IMG/VR virus record: IMGVR_UViG_3300010371_000092
Coordinates: 1-29,295 of that record
DNA: 29,295 nt
Origin: a virus
Strand: one strand, 5' to 3'
Part shown: positions 21,699 through 28,708 of the stretch, piece after piece
Numbering within the stretch: the first letter of the stretch is position 1
Layout of the letters: every line of letters starts with the position of its first letter
Translations under genes and position numbers: made by a program
The notes under the pieces: generated by a model
What the model saw: only the letters and a program-made list of their open reading frames with translations
Databases searched by the model: none
Told to the model about the DNA's origin: nothing

Positions 21699-21946
21699 TG
21701 CAGCAGCACCTTACGAATGGTGGGGGTGGAGAGCCCAGTGAGCGCGGCGATTTGTGCGGGGGTCTGCCCTTCACGCTTGAGCGCCTTCACCTGCTGCCGC
21801 AGCTCCGGCGTGACGCGGCGACGCTGGTCCGTGAGGGCTGCGGCGGCGAACGCTTCAAACCGCTTCAGCACCGCGGCGCGTGTAGGCGCGACACGGGCCT
21901 CGGCGAGCGCCTGATCCAACATCACCTTGAGTACGTTTTTAAGCAT
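21695..21946 (-). CDS. Small helix-turn-helix protein
   Basis: ATG 21946 is preferred because CAGGAG lies eight bases upstream; ATG 21922, which forms TGATG with the upstream stop, is an alternative that removes 8 residues. The 83-residue product has an N-terminal helix (MLDQALAEARVAP), then a C-terminal segment RRRVTPELRQQVKALKREGQ and TPAQIAALTGLSTPTIRKVL. The latter is a resolvase-type helix-turn-helix. It could be a regulator or a DNA-binding adaptor. No other domain is present. Confidence 0.75.
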   Translation of the reverse strand: MLKNVLKVMLDQALAEARVAPTRAAVLKRFEAFAAAALTDQRRRVTPELRQQVKALKREGQTPAQIAALTGLSTPTIRKVLLQ

Positions 21947-22341
21947 GCCGCAAACTCCTGCCAATTCACTCTTCGTTCCCAGCGGCAGACAGCATGATTC
22001 CGCAGCCCCTCCGCATTTTCCTGGTTCACCACAAACAGCGCTTGCCAGGTGAACAACAGGTATTCTCGCTCTACTCGCAGGAACAGGAAACCTTTTCTCT
22101 GTTCCAGGAAGTCCCGCTGCAGCGCCCAGCGGTTGGGGTCCGGCTCCACCACCACCCGCGTTTGCGGCCGCTTGGGCCAGTGCGGCAGGTCCTTCAGCTC
22201 GATCCACACTGTGCCGCATTGCGGCATGAAGGCGGAGACGTCCGGCACACCAATGGTGAAGGACTCACAATGCTTCACGGGATGCTGCCACAGCCCAAGC
22301 ATCCCGGCGAACAGGTAGGTCTTCAGAGAGGTCTCAGCCAT
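21922..22341 (-). CDS. PD-(D/E)XK nuclease (VRR-NUC-like)
   Basis: The 139-residue product starts at ATG 22341, overlapping the upstream stop by 8 bases. It has FTIGVPDVSAFMPQCGTVWI followed by ELK. Asp34, Glu48 and Lys50 form the PD...ExK metal site, and the later QRDFLEQRKGFLFLRVERE fits the last strand of VRR-NUC and related nucleases, with Gln75 placed as in that group. It is a small single-domain enzyme, consistent with Holliday-junction or structure-specific cleavage in replication or recombination. The substrate is not known. Confidence 0.82.
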   Translation of the reverse strand: MAETSLKTYLFAGMLGLWQHPVKHCESFTIGVPDVSAFMPQCGTVWIELKDLPHWPKRPQTRVVVEPDPNRWALQRDFLEQRKGFLFLRVEREYLLFTWQALFVVNQENAEGLRNHAVCRWERRVNWQEFAACLKTYSR

Positions 22342-22864
22342 CCGCGTATGGGTCCGGCATGTCCGGGTTCGGCACATAGTGCCCCAGGCGGAATGATGCC
22401 CAGGAAAAGAGGTCCGCCTCATGCGGAAAGAAAATGCCCCCGGCCACCGCCTCAATGAATTCCTCATGCTCCCGCCATGTGGCCGCAATACCCCCACGGT
22501 CCACCGGCAAGTACCCGCCGTCTTTGTTGTGCTGCAGCGCGACACACTCCGCTGGCTTGCCGAGGGTGTGAATGGCGCAGCGGCCGGCGATGAGCCAGTG
22601 GCACACGCCGCGCGGATCCTTCCCGATCTGCGTGCCGCCGCGCTGCCCTTTCAACCGCGGCACCAGCATCATGGTCTCCTCGTGGTCCGTTTCCGGCCCG
22701 GCCCAAAAATCGATCTGCAGATGCTTGCGCACCAGCTCCGGCACGGTCAGCCCGAGTGCCGCCGCCAGCGGCTCGATTTGCTCCCGGCGGAAGAACCCCG
22801 GCCGGTAAGCGCAGGCCTGCTGGCACCCGGCGCAAGTGCAGGCGTTGTTCACGGGGTCAGCCAT
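22334..22864 (-). CDS. YkgJ-like cysteine-cluster protein
   Basis: The 176-residue product starts at ATG 22864, overlapping the end of the polymerase gene by 16 bases. Cys9, Cys11, Cys14 and Cys18 form the first cluster (CTCAGCQQAC). A second part, PRGVCHWLIAGRCAIHTLGK with PAEC, supplies more cysteines. Together these match the YkgJ family (zinc or iron-sulfur binding). Between them is QIEPLAAALGLTVPELVRKH, a helical piece. The C-terminal 50 residues include PHEADLFSWASFRLGHYVP. Role unknown. Confidence 0.8.
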   Translation of the reverse strand: MADPVNNACTCAGCQQACAYRPGFFRREQIEPLAAALGLTVPELVRKHLQIDFWAGPETDHEETMMLVPRLKGQRGGTQIGKDPRGVCHWLIAGRCAIHTLGKPAECVALQHNKDGGYLPVDRGGIAATWREHEEFIEAVAGGIFFPHEADLFSWASFRLGHYVPNPDMPDPYADG

Positions 22865-25566
22865 TTGACATTCTCCACTTGCAGCATTTTGAAGTCTGAG
22901 GGGAACCGCCCTTTCACCGCCAACCACTGCCCCAGCGCCGCACGCTCCACGATCGGAGCGCCAAGCTGTGCGTAGCGCCGCGCATTGATGCAACATAGCA
23001 CCCGGCCGCTGTCATCTTCCAAGTGAAACAGCAGCATATTGCGTTCCGAATCCGCCACCCGTCGCCCGCTCCGCCGCACCAAATACTTCTCCTCATTCAA
23101 GTCCCGCAGGTTCTTCTTGATCAACCGGCCGAGCACCGCGAACACCCGGTGCGGCTCCCCCACGTCAATCTCGCCGATCTGGTTGAGGTGGGAGATGGTC
23201 TTGAAGTGCTGCTCTGGATGTGCATAAAGATGGGCCCAAAGCCGACGGGCGGGCGAGTGGTCCGCGTAGCGGGAGGGTTTAGCCAGCAGCTTCTGTTGCC
23301 GCGGGGCGAGCGGTTGCCCCCGGCGGCGGCGGGCCAGAATGTCCTCCGCGGTGGCGGCGCCTAGACCATCAATGCCAGTCAGCGGCCCCACGAGCTTGCC
23401 CTCTGACAATTCCCATTGCAGCGTGCTGTGCTGCGGGTCCACGGGCACAAAGGCAATCTCTGGATTTTCCTGCAACAGCTCCCGCAGCATCACCAGTGCG
23501 GATTCCTCGTCCCTGGCGTGGCGCAGATTGGCCACTGCAAAGGGCAACGGGTGGTGAGCCTTCAACCAAGCCGTCCAGTACGAGACTAACCCATACGCCA
23601 CTGCATGGCTTTTGTTGAAGGCCCACGACCCGAAAGTGTTGATTGCTTTCCACAGCCGCTCCGCGTCCCCGCGGGCCATGCCGTTCTCCTGTGCACCTTT
23701 CAGGAAGTTCTCCTCAAACTTACCGAATGCCTCGTTGCCTTTGCGGTCGGACATGAGCTTGCGGATCTTGGCGGTATCGGCCCAGGAGAACTTGCCGATC
23801 TGCCGCGTGATCATCATCACCTGCTCCTGGTACAGGATCGTGCCGAACGTCTCCGCGGTGTAAGGGCGCAGTGCAGGATGAAGTGGATCTCCGCGCCCGG
23901 CATTCTTCCCCAGGATCCATCGAGTGGTTTCACCTCCACTGAGTGGTCCAGGACGCGCAAGCGCAGTAATCGCGGCAACGTCATCGAAACAATCAATCTT
24001 GATCTGTTTGGCGACGCTTTGTAGAGCGATACCCTCATACTGGAAGATGCCGGAAAACCGCCCCGCGTTGAGGAGATCGAATGTCGCTTGGTCACTCAGT
24101 GGCACCTCATACATGCCCGCCGGGCGGATGTCCGCCAAAGCGCTGCACTCTTCAATGATAGTGAGAGTGCGGAGCCCGAGCGCGTCAATCTTGAGCACAT
24201 TCAGCTCCGCAGCCATCTTCTTGTCCACATGCGCTACGGTGTCCGCGCCCGCAGCCGTGACGCCACAAAAGTGACTCACCGGCTGGTTACACACAATCAA
24301 CCCGCTGGCGTGCACCCCAGAGGTTTTGGCGTGGTCTTCCAGCCGCTCCGCCACTTTGAGCACGGGGTATTTCTTCAGCAGCTCGCGCCCGATGCCGAGT
24401 TCTTGCAAGGAGTCCGCGAGACAACTGCCCGCGCGGGAATCCCCGGAGCTGCGCTCGATGATCACGTCTTTGAACTTATCGAGCTCAAACAACGGCACCC
24501 CGGCGTTCTTGGCCACTTCAGTCAGCGCGCTCTTGGCCTTGTACCGCAAAACATTGCCCACGTGCGCTACATTGTGCTCACCGTACCTCTTCCGTAAATA
24601 GGTCAGGATCAGGTGGCGCTTGCTGTCGGGGAAGTCGATGTCAATGTCTGGGAGATCGAAGCGGTTGATGTCGATGAAGCGTTCAAAGATCAGTCCAAAC
24701 TTCAGCGGATCAATCTCCGTGATGCGGGTCAGCCAGCACACCACAGATCCCGCCGAGGAGCCGCGTGCGGGGCCCACCAGCATGTGGAGCTTGGCGTAGT
24801 TCAGCAGATCCCAGATCACGAGGAAATAATCTGCGAACTTTTTTTCCGCGATCAGCCTGAGTTCATACTCCAGCCGTGCGGCATACGCCTCCCCCAGCTC
24901 CCGCCGGGTCAGCTCCGCGCGGCAAAGTGCCGCCAGCTCCCCGTCCGGGTCCGTCACGGGGTATTTGATGTTCTGGGCCTTGGGCAGCGGGGTGTCGCTT
25001 TCCTCCACCAGCCGGCGCATCGCCTCCAGCCACTCCGGGCGGGCTCCTTCCATCCGCAGCTCCGCCGGGGTGAGAATGTGGCGCGAGCCGGTGTGCTGCC
25101 GGGCCTTGCGGCCGAGCATCAGCGCCCAGGCCTGCGCGTCCCCGGGGAGGGGGTAGAGATTGTCCCCGGAAGCCAGCGCCGTGGCCCCGGCCGGCCGATT
25201 GACCCCGGGGCTGAAGCAGTGCACCGCCCCCGGGAGGGAAGTCGGCGCCTGGACGATTACCGCCCATTCCCGGCCCTGCTCCAGCACCTGCGCCGCGGTC
25301 AGCGGCCCCCCGGCGGCGATCGCGGCATAGAGCCCGGCCAGCCCCGCCGGGCTCCGCGGCACCACAATCACCCCCTCCCCGGCCGGGCCGGTGAACCGGC
25401 TGCCGAGGACGGCCTTCTTGCCGGCCTTGGCGCAGGCCTGGGCGAACGGGACATGCCCCCAGCCACCGGGGTCCGCAATGACACCGCCCCAGGCGGGGAG
25501 GCGCGCAACCACCTCCCCCATGGGGCCGAACGCCGTGCCGAAGCTGAACTCAGTGCGGATGATCAT
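22849..25566 (-). CDS. dnaE: DNA polymerase III alpha subunit, phage-type, short
   Basis: I take ATG 25566, which forms ATGA with the GIY-YIG gene stop, over an upstream in-frame codon. The 905-residue product has the family-C palm: GPARGSSAGSVVCWLTRITE, PDIDIDF at 306-312 (Asp309, Asp311) and a third catalytic Asp461 in KIDALGLRTLTII, then LYQEQVMMITRQIG, AFNKSHAVAYGLVSY and a C-terminal OB-like region RVFAVLGRLIKKNLRDL. All three catalytic Asp are present, so it should polymerise. At the N-terminus the PHP part is present in outline (RTEFSFGTAFGPMGEVV, then ADPGGWGH) but the usual metal ligands HxH and DH are missing, so PHP proofreading is unlikely. A separate DnaQ-like gene lies upstream. 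Bacterial DnaE is near 1160 residues, so this is a compact form. Confidence 0.95.
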   Translation of the reverse strand: MIIRTEFSFGTAFGPMGEVVARLPAWGGVIADPGGWGHVPFAQACAKAGKKAVLGSRFTGPAGEGVIVVPRSPAGLAGLYAAIAAGGPLTAAQVLEQGREWAVIVQAPTSLPGAVHCFSPGVNRPAGATALASGDNLYPLPGDAQAWALMLGRKARQHTGSRHILTPAELRMEGARPEWLEAMRRLVEESDTPLPKAQNIKYPVTDPDGELAALCRAELTRRELGEAYAARLEYELRLIAEKKFADYFLVIWDLLNYAKLHMLVGPARGSSAGSVVCWLTRITEIDPLKFGLIFERFIDINRFDLPDIDIDFPDSKRHLILTYLRKRYGEHNVAHVGNVLRYKAKSALTEVAKNAGVPLFELDKFKDVIIERSSGDSRAGSCLADSLQELGIGRELLKKYPVLKVAERLEDHAKTSGVHASGLIVCNQPVSHFCGVTAAGADTVAHVDKKMAAELNVLKIDALGLRTLTIIEECSALADIRPAGMYEVPLSDQATFDLLNAGRFSGIFQYEGIALQSVAKQIKIDCFDDVAAITALARPGPLSGGETTRWILGKNAGRGDPLHPALRPYTAETFGTILYQEQVMMITRQIGKFSWADTAKIRKLMSDRKGNEAFGKFEENFLKGAQENGMARGDAERLWKAINTFGSWAFNKSHAVAYGLVSYWTAWLKAHHPLPFAVANLRHARDEESALVMLRELLQENPEIAFVPVDPQHSTLQWELSEGKLVGPLTGIDGLGAATAEDILARRRRGQPLAPRQQKLLAKPSRYADHSPARRLWAHLYAHPEQHFKTISHLNQIGEIDVGEPHRVFAVLGRLIKKNLRDLNEEKYLVRRSGRRVADSERNMLLFHLEDDSGRVLCCINARRYAQLGAPIVERAALGQWLAVKGRFPSDFKMLQVENVKWLTP

Positions 25567-26285
25567 GAGGACGCGACGTTCTGGGCCGCTCTTGCCGTTG
25601 CCAATTCTGGGTGTGCTTGAAGTGCTGCCGCTTCCACCAGTTGGCACTCCAGGGGCAATGGGTCAGGAAACATGTTCTGTCCATTGAAATGGCTCTGCAT
25701 CTTGTCATTTACGTAGCTGACGCCTCTCACAAGCAATGCTTCTCGCAGCACTGAGAGGGCGAGCTTTACTGCATTGTCATTGATAGCATCAGCAACTAAT
25801 TGATAGAAATGAGTAGTGCTGATGCGGTGCGCTTCGGTCATGCCTCGCGGCCAGTCGAATGACGCATAAGTTGGTCGCACCACAATGCCTGTCAATTTGC
25901 CCGCTCGTGACAGCCGCCAAACATATGCTAACCATGAAGCTGCATCCGCAGTCAACTCACCATTTGGCCGCTGCTTTTTTGGAAAGTACACGCCGCCGCC
26001 ATCACCCCCGTCTGTCAAGTTTGTGAGAGCACCACGCCCGATCCGTTTGATCTCTTCAATCTCAAACGCGTATGCTTCTTCCTCATCGGCAAATTCCTGC
26101 ACCACAACATATGAAATTTCAAGTCCCGCGTCCCAGATTTCCCTGATCATGTCGCATTTTGGGTGAACAACACCTCGTTTTGCTTCTTGTGCATGATGAT
26201 ACATACGGTTGCCCTTGCCTTTGCCAACATAGAATACCAGCCCGTCGCGCGGGTCAAGCAAGTGGTATACGTAGTAAGTCTTCAA
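25563..26285 (-). CDS. GIY-YIG nuclease domain protein
   Basis: The 240-residue product starts at ATG 26285 (ATGA with the upstream gene). Residues 4-27 hold YYVYHLLDPRDGLVFYVGKG (the GIY-YIG pair, as VYH and FYVGKG), then GNRMYHHAQEAKRG, an acidic strand with EEAYAFEIEEIKRIGRGAL and a final NLTDGGDGG, all typical of the nuclease fold. The C-terminal 130 residues (TTHFYQLVADAINDNAVKL and others) have no named domain and may direct target binding. GC is about 48% over four hand-counted lines, against about 70% in neighbouring polymerase lines, a mark of separate origin. A free-standing homing or mobile endonuclease is likely, though a repair or defence role is possible. Confidence 0.85.
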   Translation of the reverse strand: MKTYYVYHLLDPRDGLVFYVGKGKGNRMYHHAQEAKRGVVHPKCDMIREIWDAGLEISYVVVQEFADEEEAYAFEIEEIKRIGRGALTNLTDGGDGGGVYFPKKQRPNGELTADAASWLAYVWRLSRAGKLTGIVVRPTYASFDWPRGMTEAHRISTTHFYQLVADAINDNAVKLALSVLREALLVRGVSYVNDKMQSHFNGQNMFPDPLPLECQLVEAAALQAHPELATARAAQNVASS

Positions 26286-26554
26286 AACGGTATGTCGTCT
26301 TCCAGGTCATCCCGCGGCGCCGGGTTGCGGTTGAGCCGCAGCGGCTCGTCCCAGTCCGCCAGGATGCAGAGCCAGTGCAGCTGCCGCGGGGAGAGGAACG
26401 TGTTCAGCCCGTGCTCCTTCGCCTTCATAACCATCTCTGCGGCAAAGTCCTGCGCGTTCTCCGCGCGTGCCTGGGACTGCGCGTCACCGCACAGCTGCCG
26501 GAATTCGGCCTCGTCGGTGAACCAGTCGGCAGCGGTGGTACGGTCGGTGTTCAT
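26282..26554 (-). CDS. Small protein with SSB-like acidic C-terminal tail
   Basis: The 90-residue product starts at ATG 26554 and overlaps the GIY-YIG start by ATGA. The core reads as two helices (EAEFRQLCGDAQSQARAENA, then AAEMVMKAKEHGLNTFLSPR) and a short QLHWLCILADWDE. The last residues are DDLEDDIPF, almost the same as the Asp-Asp-Ile-Pro-Phe tail of bacterial single-stranded DNA-binding protein. That tail recruits many host replication and repair proteins. The protein lacks an OB fold, so it is not an SSB. Its place beside polymerase and exonuclease genes supports a replisome-related role. The tail call is direct; its partner is inferred. Confidence 0.75.
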   Translation of the reverse strand: MNTDRTTAADWFTDEAEFRQLCGDAQSQARAENAQDFAAEMVMKAKEHGLNTFLSPRQLHWLCILADWDEPLRLNRNPAPRDDLEDDIPF

Positions 26555-26738
26555 GATCTCTCAACCTCCGGATCAGTTGTTCGCGGTGAAGCATCCACTC
26601 CAGCACCGCTTCGGCCTCTGCTTTGTGACGGTAATATTGGCTGGAGCCGCCCAATCGACCCGTGAGCGCCAGAAAGTGCCGCACCCGCGTGTCTTGCACA
26701 AACCAGCCCACATGATTGTAACAGAGGACATAGCGCAT
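26484..26738 (-). CDS. Small unknown protein overlapping the next gene
   Basis: ATG 26738 forms TGATG with the stop of the exonuclease gene. The 84-residue product has MRYVLCYNHVGWFVQDTRVR and LGGSSQYYRHKAEAEAVLEW, then a His/Arg-rich end. The last 71 bases overlap the start of the next gene, longer than other overlaps here, so the C-terminal 22 residues may be less constrained. No family recognised. Confidence 0.6.
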   Translation of the reverse strand: MRYVLCYNHVGWFVQDTRVRHFLALTGRLGGSSQYYRHKAEAEAVLEWMLHREQLIRRLRDHEHRPYHRCRLVHRRGRIPAAVR

Positions 26739-27247
26739 CACAGCTTCAAACTCTTGTAACACTCCATCAGCAGCTTCACGTCATCCAGCGCGCGGTGCGT
26801 CTGCCCCGGGAACCGCGCCCCCATCACCTCCTCTGCCCAATTCACCAGCCTCTTCCCACCGCTGAGCGGGACGGTGTCGATCTGCCGCCACCACCAGGGG
26901 AACCGGTGCTCGCACCCGATGCGCCGCAACTCGAACAGCAGCATGCCGAGATCGAACGGCGCATTGTGGGCCACGACCGCGTTGTCCATGTCTAGCCGTA
27001 CGAATTCAATCAGCTCCGGCAGAATATCCGGGAAGCTGGGCGCGTCCTTCAGGTCTGCGTCCCGCAGCCCGGTGATGCGGATGATGTCGGGGGAGAGAGG
27101 CACCCCCGGGTTGAGCAACCGTACAAAGGACTCTTCCCGCTGTGGCCCTGTCCGCACCATGGCCAGCTCAATGATCTGTGGCTGCTTGGCTGGGTCCGGG
27201 ATGCCGGGCAGGATCAGGCCTGTGGTTTCCGTGTCGAAGAAGATCAT
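26738..27247 (-). CDS. DnaQ-type 3'-5' exonuclease (DEDDh)
   Basis: The 169-residue product starts at ATG 27247, overlapping the upstream stop by ATGA. It has Exo I as DTETTGL (Asp5, Glu7), Exo II as VAHNAPFDLGMLLFE (Asp99) and Exo III as HRALDDV (His151, Asp156), so it is a complete DEDDh exonuclease. The length is near that of the epsilon catalytic domain without its C-terminal alpha-binding tail. It lies three genes upstream of the DnaE-like polymerase and is the obvious proofreader for it, since the polymerase PHP site looks dead. How it binds the polymerase is not apparent. Confidence 0.93.
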   Translation of the reverse strand: MIFFDTETTGLILPGIPDPAKQPQIIELAMVRTGPQREESFVRLLNPGVPLSPDIIRITGLRDADLKDAPSFPDILPELIEFVRLDMDNAVVAHNAPFDLGMLLFELRRIGCEHRFPWWWRQIDTVPLSGGKRLVNWAEEVMGARFPGQTHRALDDVKLLMECYKSLKL

Positions 27248-27441
27248 GCCAACCGCCTCAATTGCCGAATGGTTGCGTGGGCCTGCGCCAATTGCTCCTT
27301 GGTGCGGGCGACAATGTCGCGCAACTCCGCGCTGGCCTCCCGCGCCCGGTCCCGCTCAAACGCCAGCCGCTCCACGGTCTGCGTATGCTGCGCCATGAGC
27401 TTGCCCAATGCGCCTTGCGCGGGTTCCGGCCAGCGAATCAC
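27244..27441 (-). CDS. Small coiled-coil protein, 65 residues, GTG start
   Basis: GTG 27441 forms GTGA with the upstream stop, with AGGA just before it. The product begins VIRWPEPAQGALGKLMAQ (first residue read as Met) and then forms a long charged helix (TVERLAFERDRAREASAEL and later TKEQLAQAHATIRQLRRL), with heptad-like spacing of Leu/Ala/Ile. It probably forms a dimeric coiled coil. It is next to the exonuclease gene, with which it overlaps by ATGA. Function unknown. Confidence 0.62.
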   Translation of the reverse strand: MIRWPEPAQGALGKLMAQHTQTVERLAFERDRAREASAELRDIVARTKEQLAQAHATIRQLRRLA

Positions 27442-27782
27442 GGGTCCTGATGCTCCGCGGCAAGCATCGCGGCGTACGTGATCAAGTCCGCAGCGGAATC
27501 CGCATGTCCGTCCTGCTGCAAATTGGCGGCATACCGCCGGAGCTTGTCCACGCAATGCACCACCAGGAACAGCCGCAACGCCTGCTGCTCGGTGGTGATT
27601 TCGGGGATGCGCCCATTGAACAGCTCCAACAGCATGCCCCCGGCGCTCTTCCAGGAGGTGCCATACTGCGGGGTGCGGTTGCGGTAAGTCTCGGCGGCTT
27701 TGGCCAGTGCGCGGACGGCTTGTTCCCCCGGCATCACGGGCCGGTCCATCGGGGGCATTGCCAGCGGTTTGCGCTTACTCAT
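27438..27782 (-). CDS. DUF6378-like protein, possible pyrophosphohydrolase fold
   Basis: ATG 27782 overlaps the upstream stop (GATGAGTAA). The 114-residue product is helical: AVRALAKAAETYRNRTPQYG, then GGMLLELFNGRIPEITTEQQ and RLFLVVHCVDKLRRYAANL, ending GHADSAADLITYAAMLAAEH. The RxxxYG start, the K-x-x-R helix and the D-x-x-x-D-L-x-x-Y-A end recall DUF6378 and related all-alpha proteins in the MazG-like group, but an intact EExxE metal site is not seen. An effect on nucleotide pools would fit the nearby ThyX and polymerase. The family call is tentative. Confidence 0.6.
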   Translation of the reverse strand: MSKRKPLAMPPMDRPVMPGEQAVRALAKAAETYRNRTPQYGTSWKSAGGMLLELFNGRIPEITTEQQALRLFLVVHCVDKLRRYAANLQQDGHADSAADLITYAAMLAAEHQDP

Positions 27783-28101
27783 CTTTCTCTCCTGCGTGTG
27801 TGGAAATGCCGCCCTTGCGGCCCGCGCGGCGCGCCAGCTCCCGATCCTGCGAGAAGGAGCGTTGCTGCGGCTCGAGAGAAAGGCCGCCCTTGCGCCCCGC
27901 CTCGGAAGCCAACCGCCGGTCCTGGCTGAAGGAACGCTTCTCCGGGGGGACTGAGTGCCCGCCCTTGCGCCCTGCCGCGGCGGCGAGCTGCCGATTCTGC
28001 GAAAAGGAGCGTTGCTCCGGGCGCACCTTGCTGCCGCCCATGGAGGCGATCTCACGCTGCCGGGCAGGATCCATGGAAGCGAACCCTTTCTTGCTTACCA
28101 T
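27775..28101 (-). CDS. KGG-repeat protein (stress-repeat family)
   Basis: The 108-residue product starts at ATG 28101 in TGATG. It opens KKGFASMDPARQREIASMGG, the classic start of bacterial KGG or Con-10/YmdF-type stress proteins, then has three 25-residue repeats with the core RSFSQDRxLAxxAGRKGG, with KGG at 46-48, 71-73 and 96-98. The repeats are basic and disordered-looking. In bacteria such proteins are linked to general stress and desiccation. The SFSQDR segment replaces the usual spacer, so this is a variant. The role in a phage is unknown. Confidence 0.85.
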   Translation of the reverse strand: MVSKKGFASMDPARQREIASMGGSKVRPEQRSFSQNRQLAAAAGRKGGHSVPPEKRSFSQDRRLASEAGRKGGLSLEPQQRSFSQDRELARRAGRKGGISTHAGEKDE

Positions 28102-28541
28102 CAGAAGTCTCCCGGCGCCACCTGAGCGCATAGAATGCCTTTGCTCCGCCAAAATGCCACCATCCTGTCCCGGTCATCAAACACCAGCTCAATGTGCCAC
28201 CCTGCGGCCAGTTGCAGCGCGAGCCAATTGCCCTTCAGCTGCTCGTCGGGGCGATGGTCCCCGGTGGGGCGCATCCGCGTGCGTACATCCAGCAGGTGCG
28301 GCGCCCAGCGTCGGTACCATTGCTCGGTGAGCTCGCGGTAGGCCTCGTCCCGGCCGCTCCACACTTCCACCTCCCCGCGGCGCTGCTGAATCAGGGCGCG
28401 CGCAATCTCAATAATGGGTTGGCGGGGGCGGTCCTGGATGCAAGCCGCATGGAACGCGGGCCAGTCCTTCTTCGGACCGGACACATGATGCCGCCGGTGC
28501 TCGCAGTCCGTCAGCGTGCCGTCGAGATCAAAGATAATCAT
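28101..28541 (-). CDS. HAD-family phosphatase, polynucleotide 3'-phosphatase-like
   Basis: ATG 28541 overlaps the upstream micro-gene by ATGA. The 146-residue product has HAD motif I FDLDGTL (Asp5, Asp7), motif II in VWSGR (Ser62), motif III Lys103 and motif IV FDDRDR (Asp122, Asp123). The CEHRRHHVSGPKKDW stretch and SGR resemble the 3'-phosphatase half of T4 polynucleotide kinase and related stand-alone phage phosphatases. There is no kinase domain. A 3'-phosphate removal or nucleotide phosphatase role is likely; the substrate is inferred. Confidence 0.83.
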   Translation of the reverse strand: MIIFDLDGTLTDCEHRRHHVSGPKKDWPAFHAACIQDRPRQPIIEIARALIQQRRGEVEVWSGRDEAYRELTEQWYRRWAPHLLDVRTRMRPTGDHRPDEQLKGNWLALQLAAGWHIELVFDDRDRMVAFWRSKGILCAQVAPGDF

Positions 28542-28708
28542 CGGTCCCTCGGACGCGGTGGGTCCGCAATCTTCACCAGCCAAGCCAGCATCGCCAGCAC
28601 CACGGAATGCTTGTGCGGGCCCCGAATCTTGCAGCGGCTGCACTGCACCCAGGAACAGCGATCCCGCTCGGTGCGAATGATCAATGTGCGATGCGTACAA
28701 CGCCTCAT
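28538..28708 (-). CDS. Zinc-finger-like micro-protein, 56 residues
   Basis: A 56-codon frame runs from ATG 28708, which forms ATGA with the ThyX stop, to TGA 28540-28538, which overlaps the phosphatase start. The peptide has four cysteines and several histidines: CTHRT near the start, then CSWVQCSRCKIRGPHKH, and a short hydrophobic helix SVVLAMLAWLVKIA. The Cys/His spacing could bind one zinc. Without this gene there would be a 163-base gap. Confidence 0.65.
   Translation of the reverse strand: MRRCTHRTLIIRTERDRCSWVQCSRCKIRGPHKHSVVLAMLAWLVKIADPPRPRDR

Noticed and set aside
24613-25620. A 335-codon + strand frame inside the polymerase region
   Set aside because: It is antisense to the DnaE reading frame, which has all catalytic motifs; the composition is typical of a shadow.
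27790-28040. Possible 75-base DNA repeat array
   Set aside because: The three copies are explained by the in-frame KGG protein repeat.
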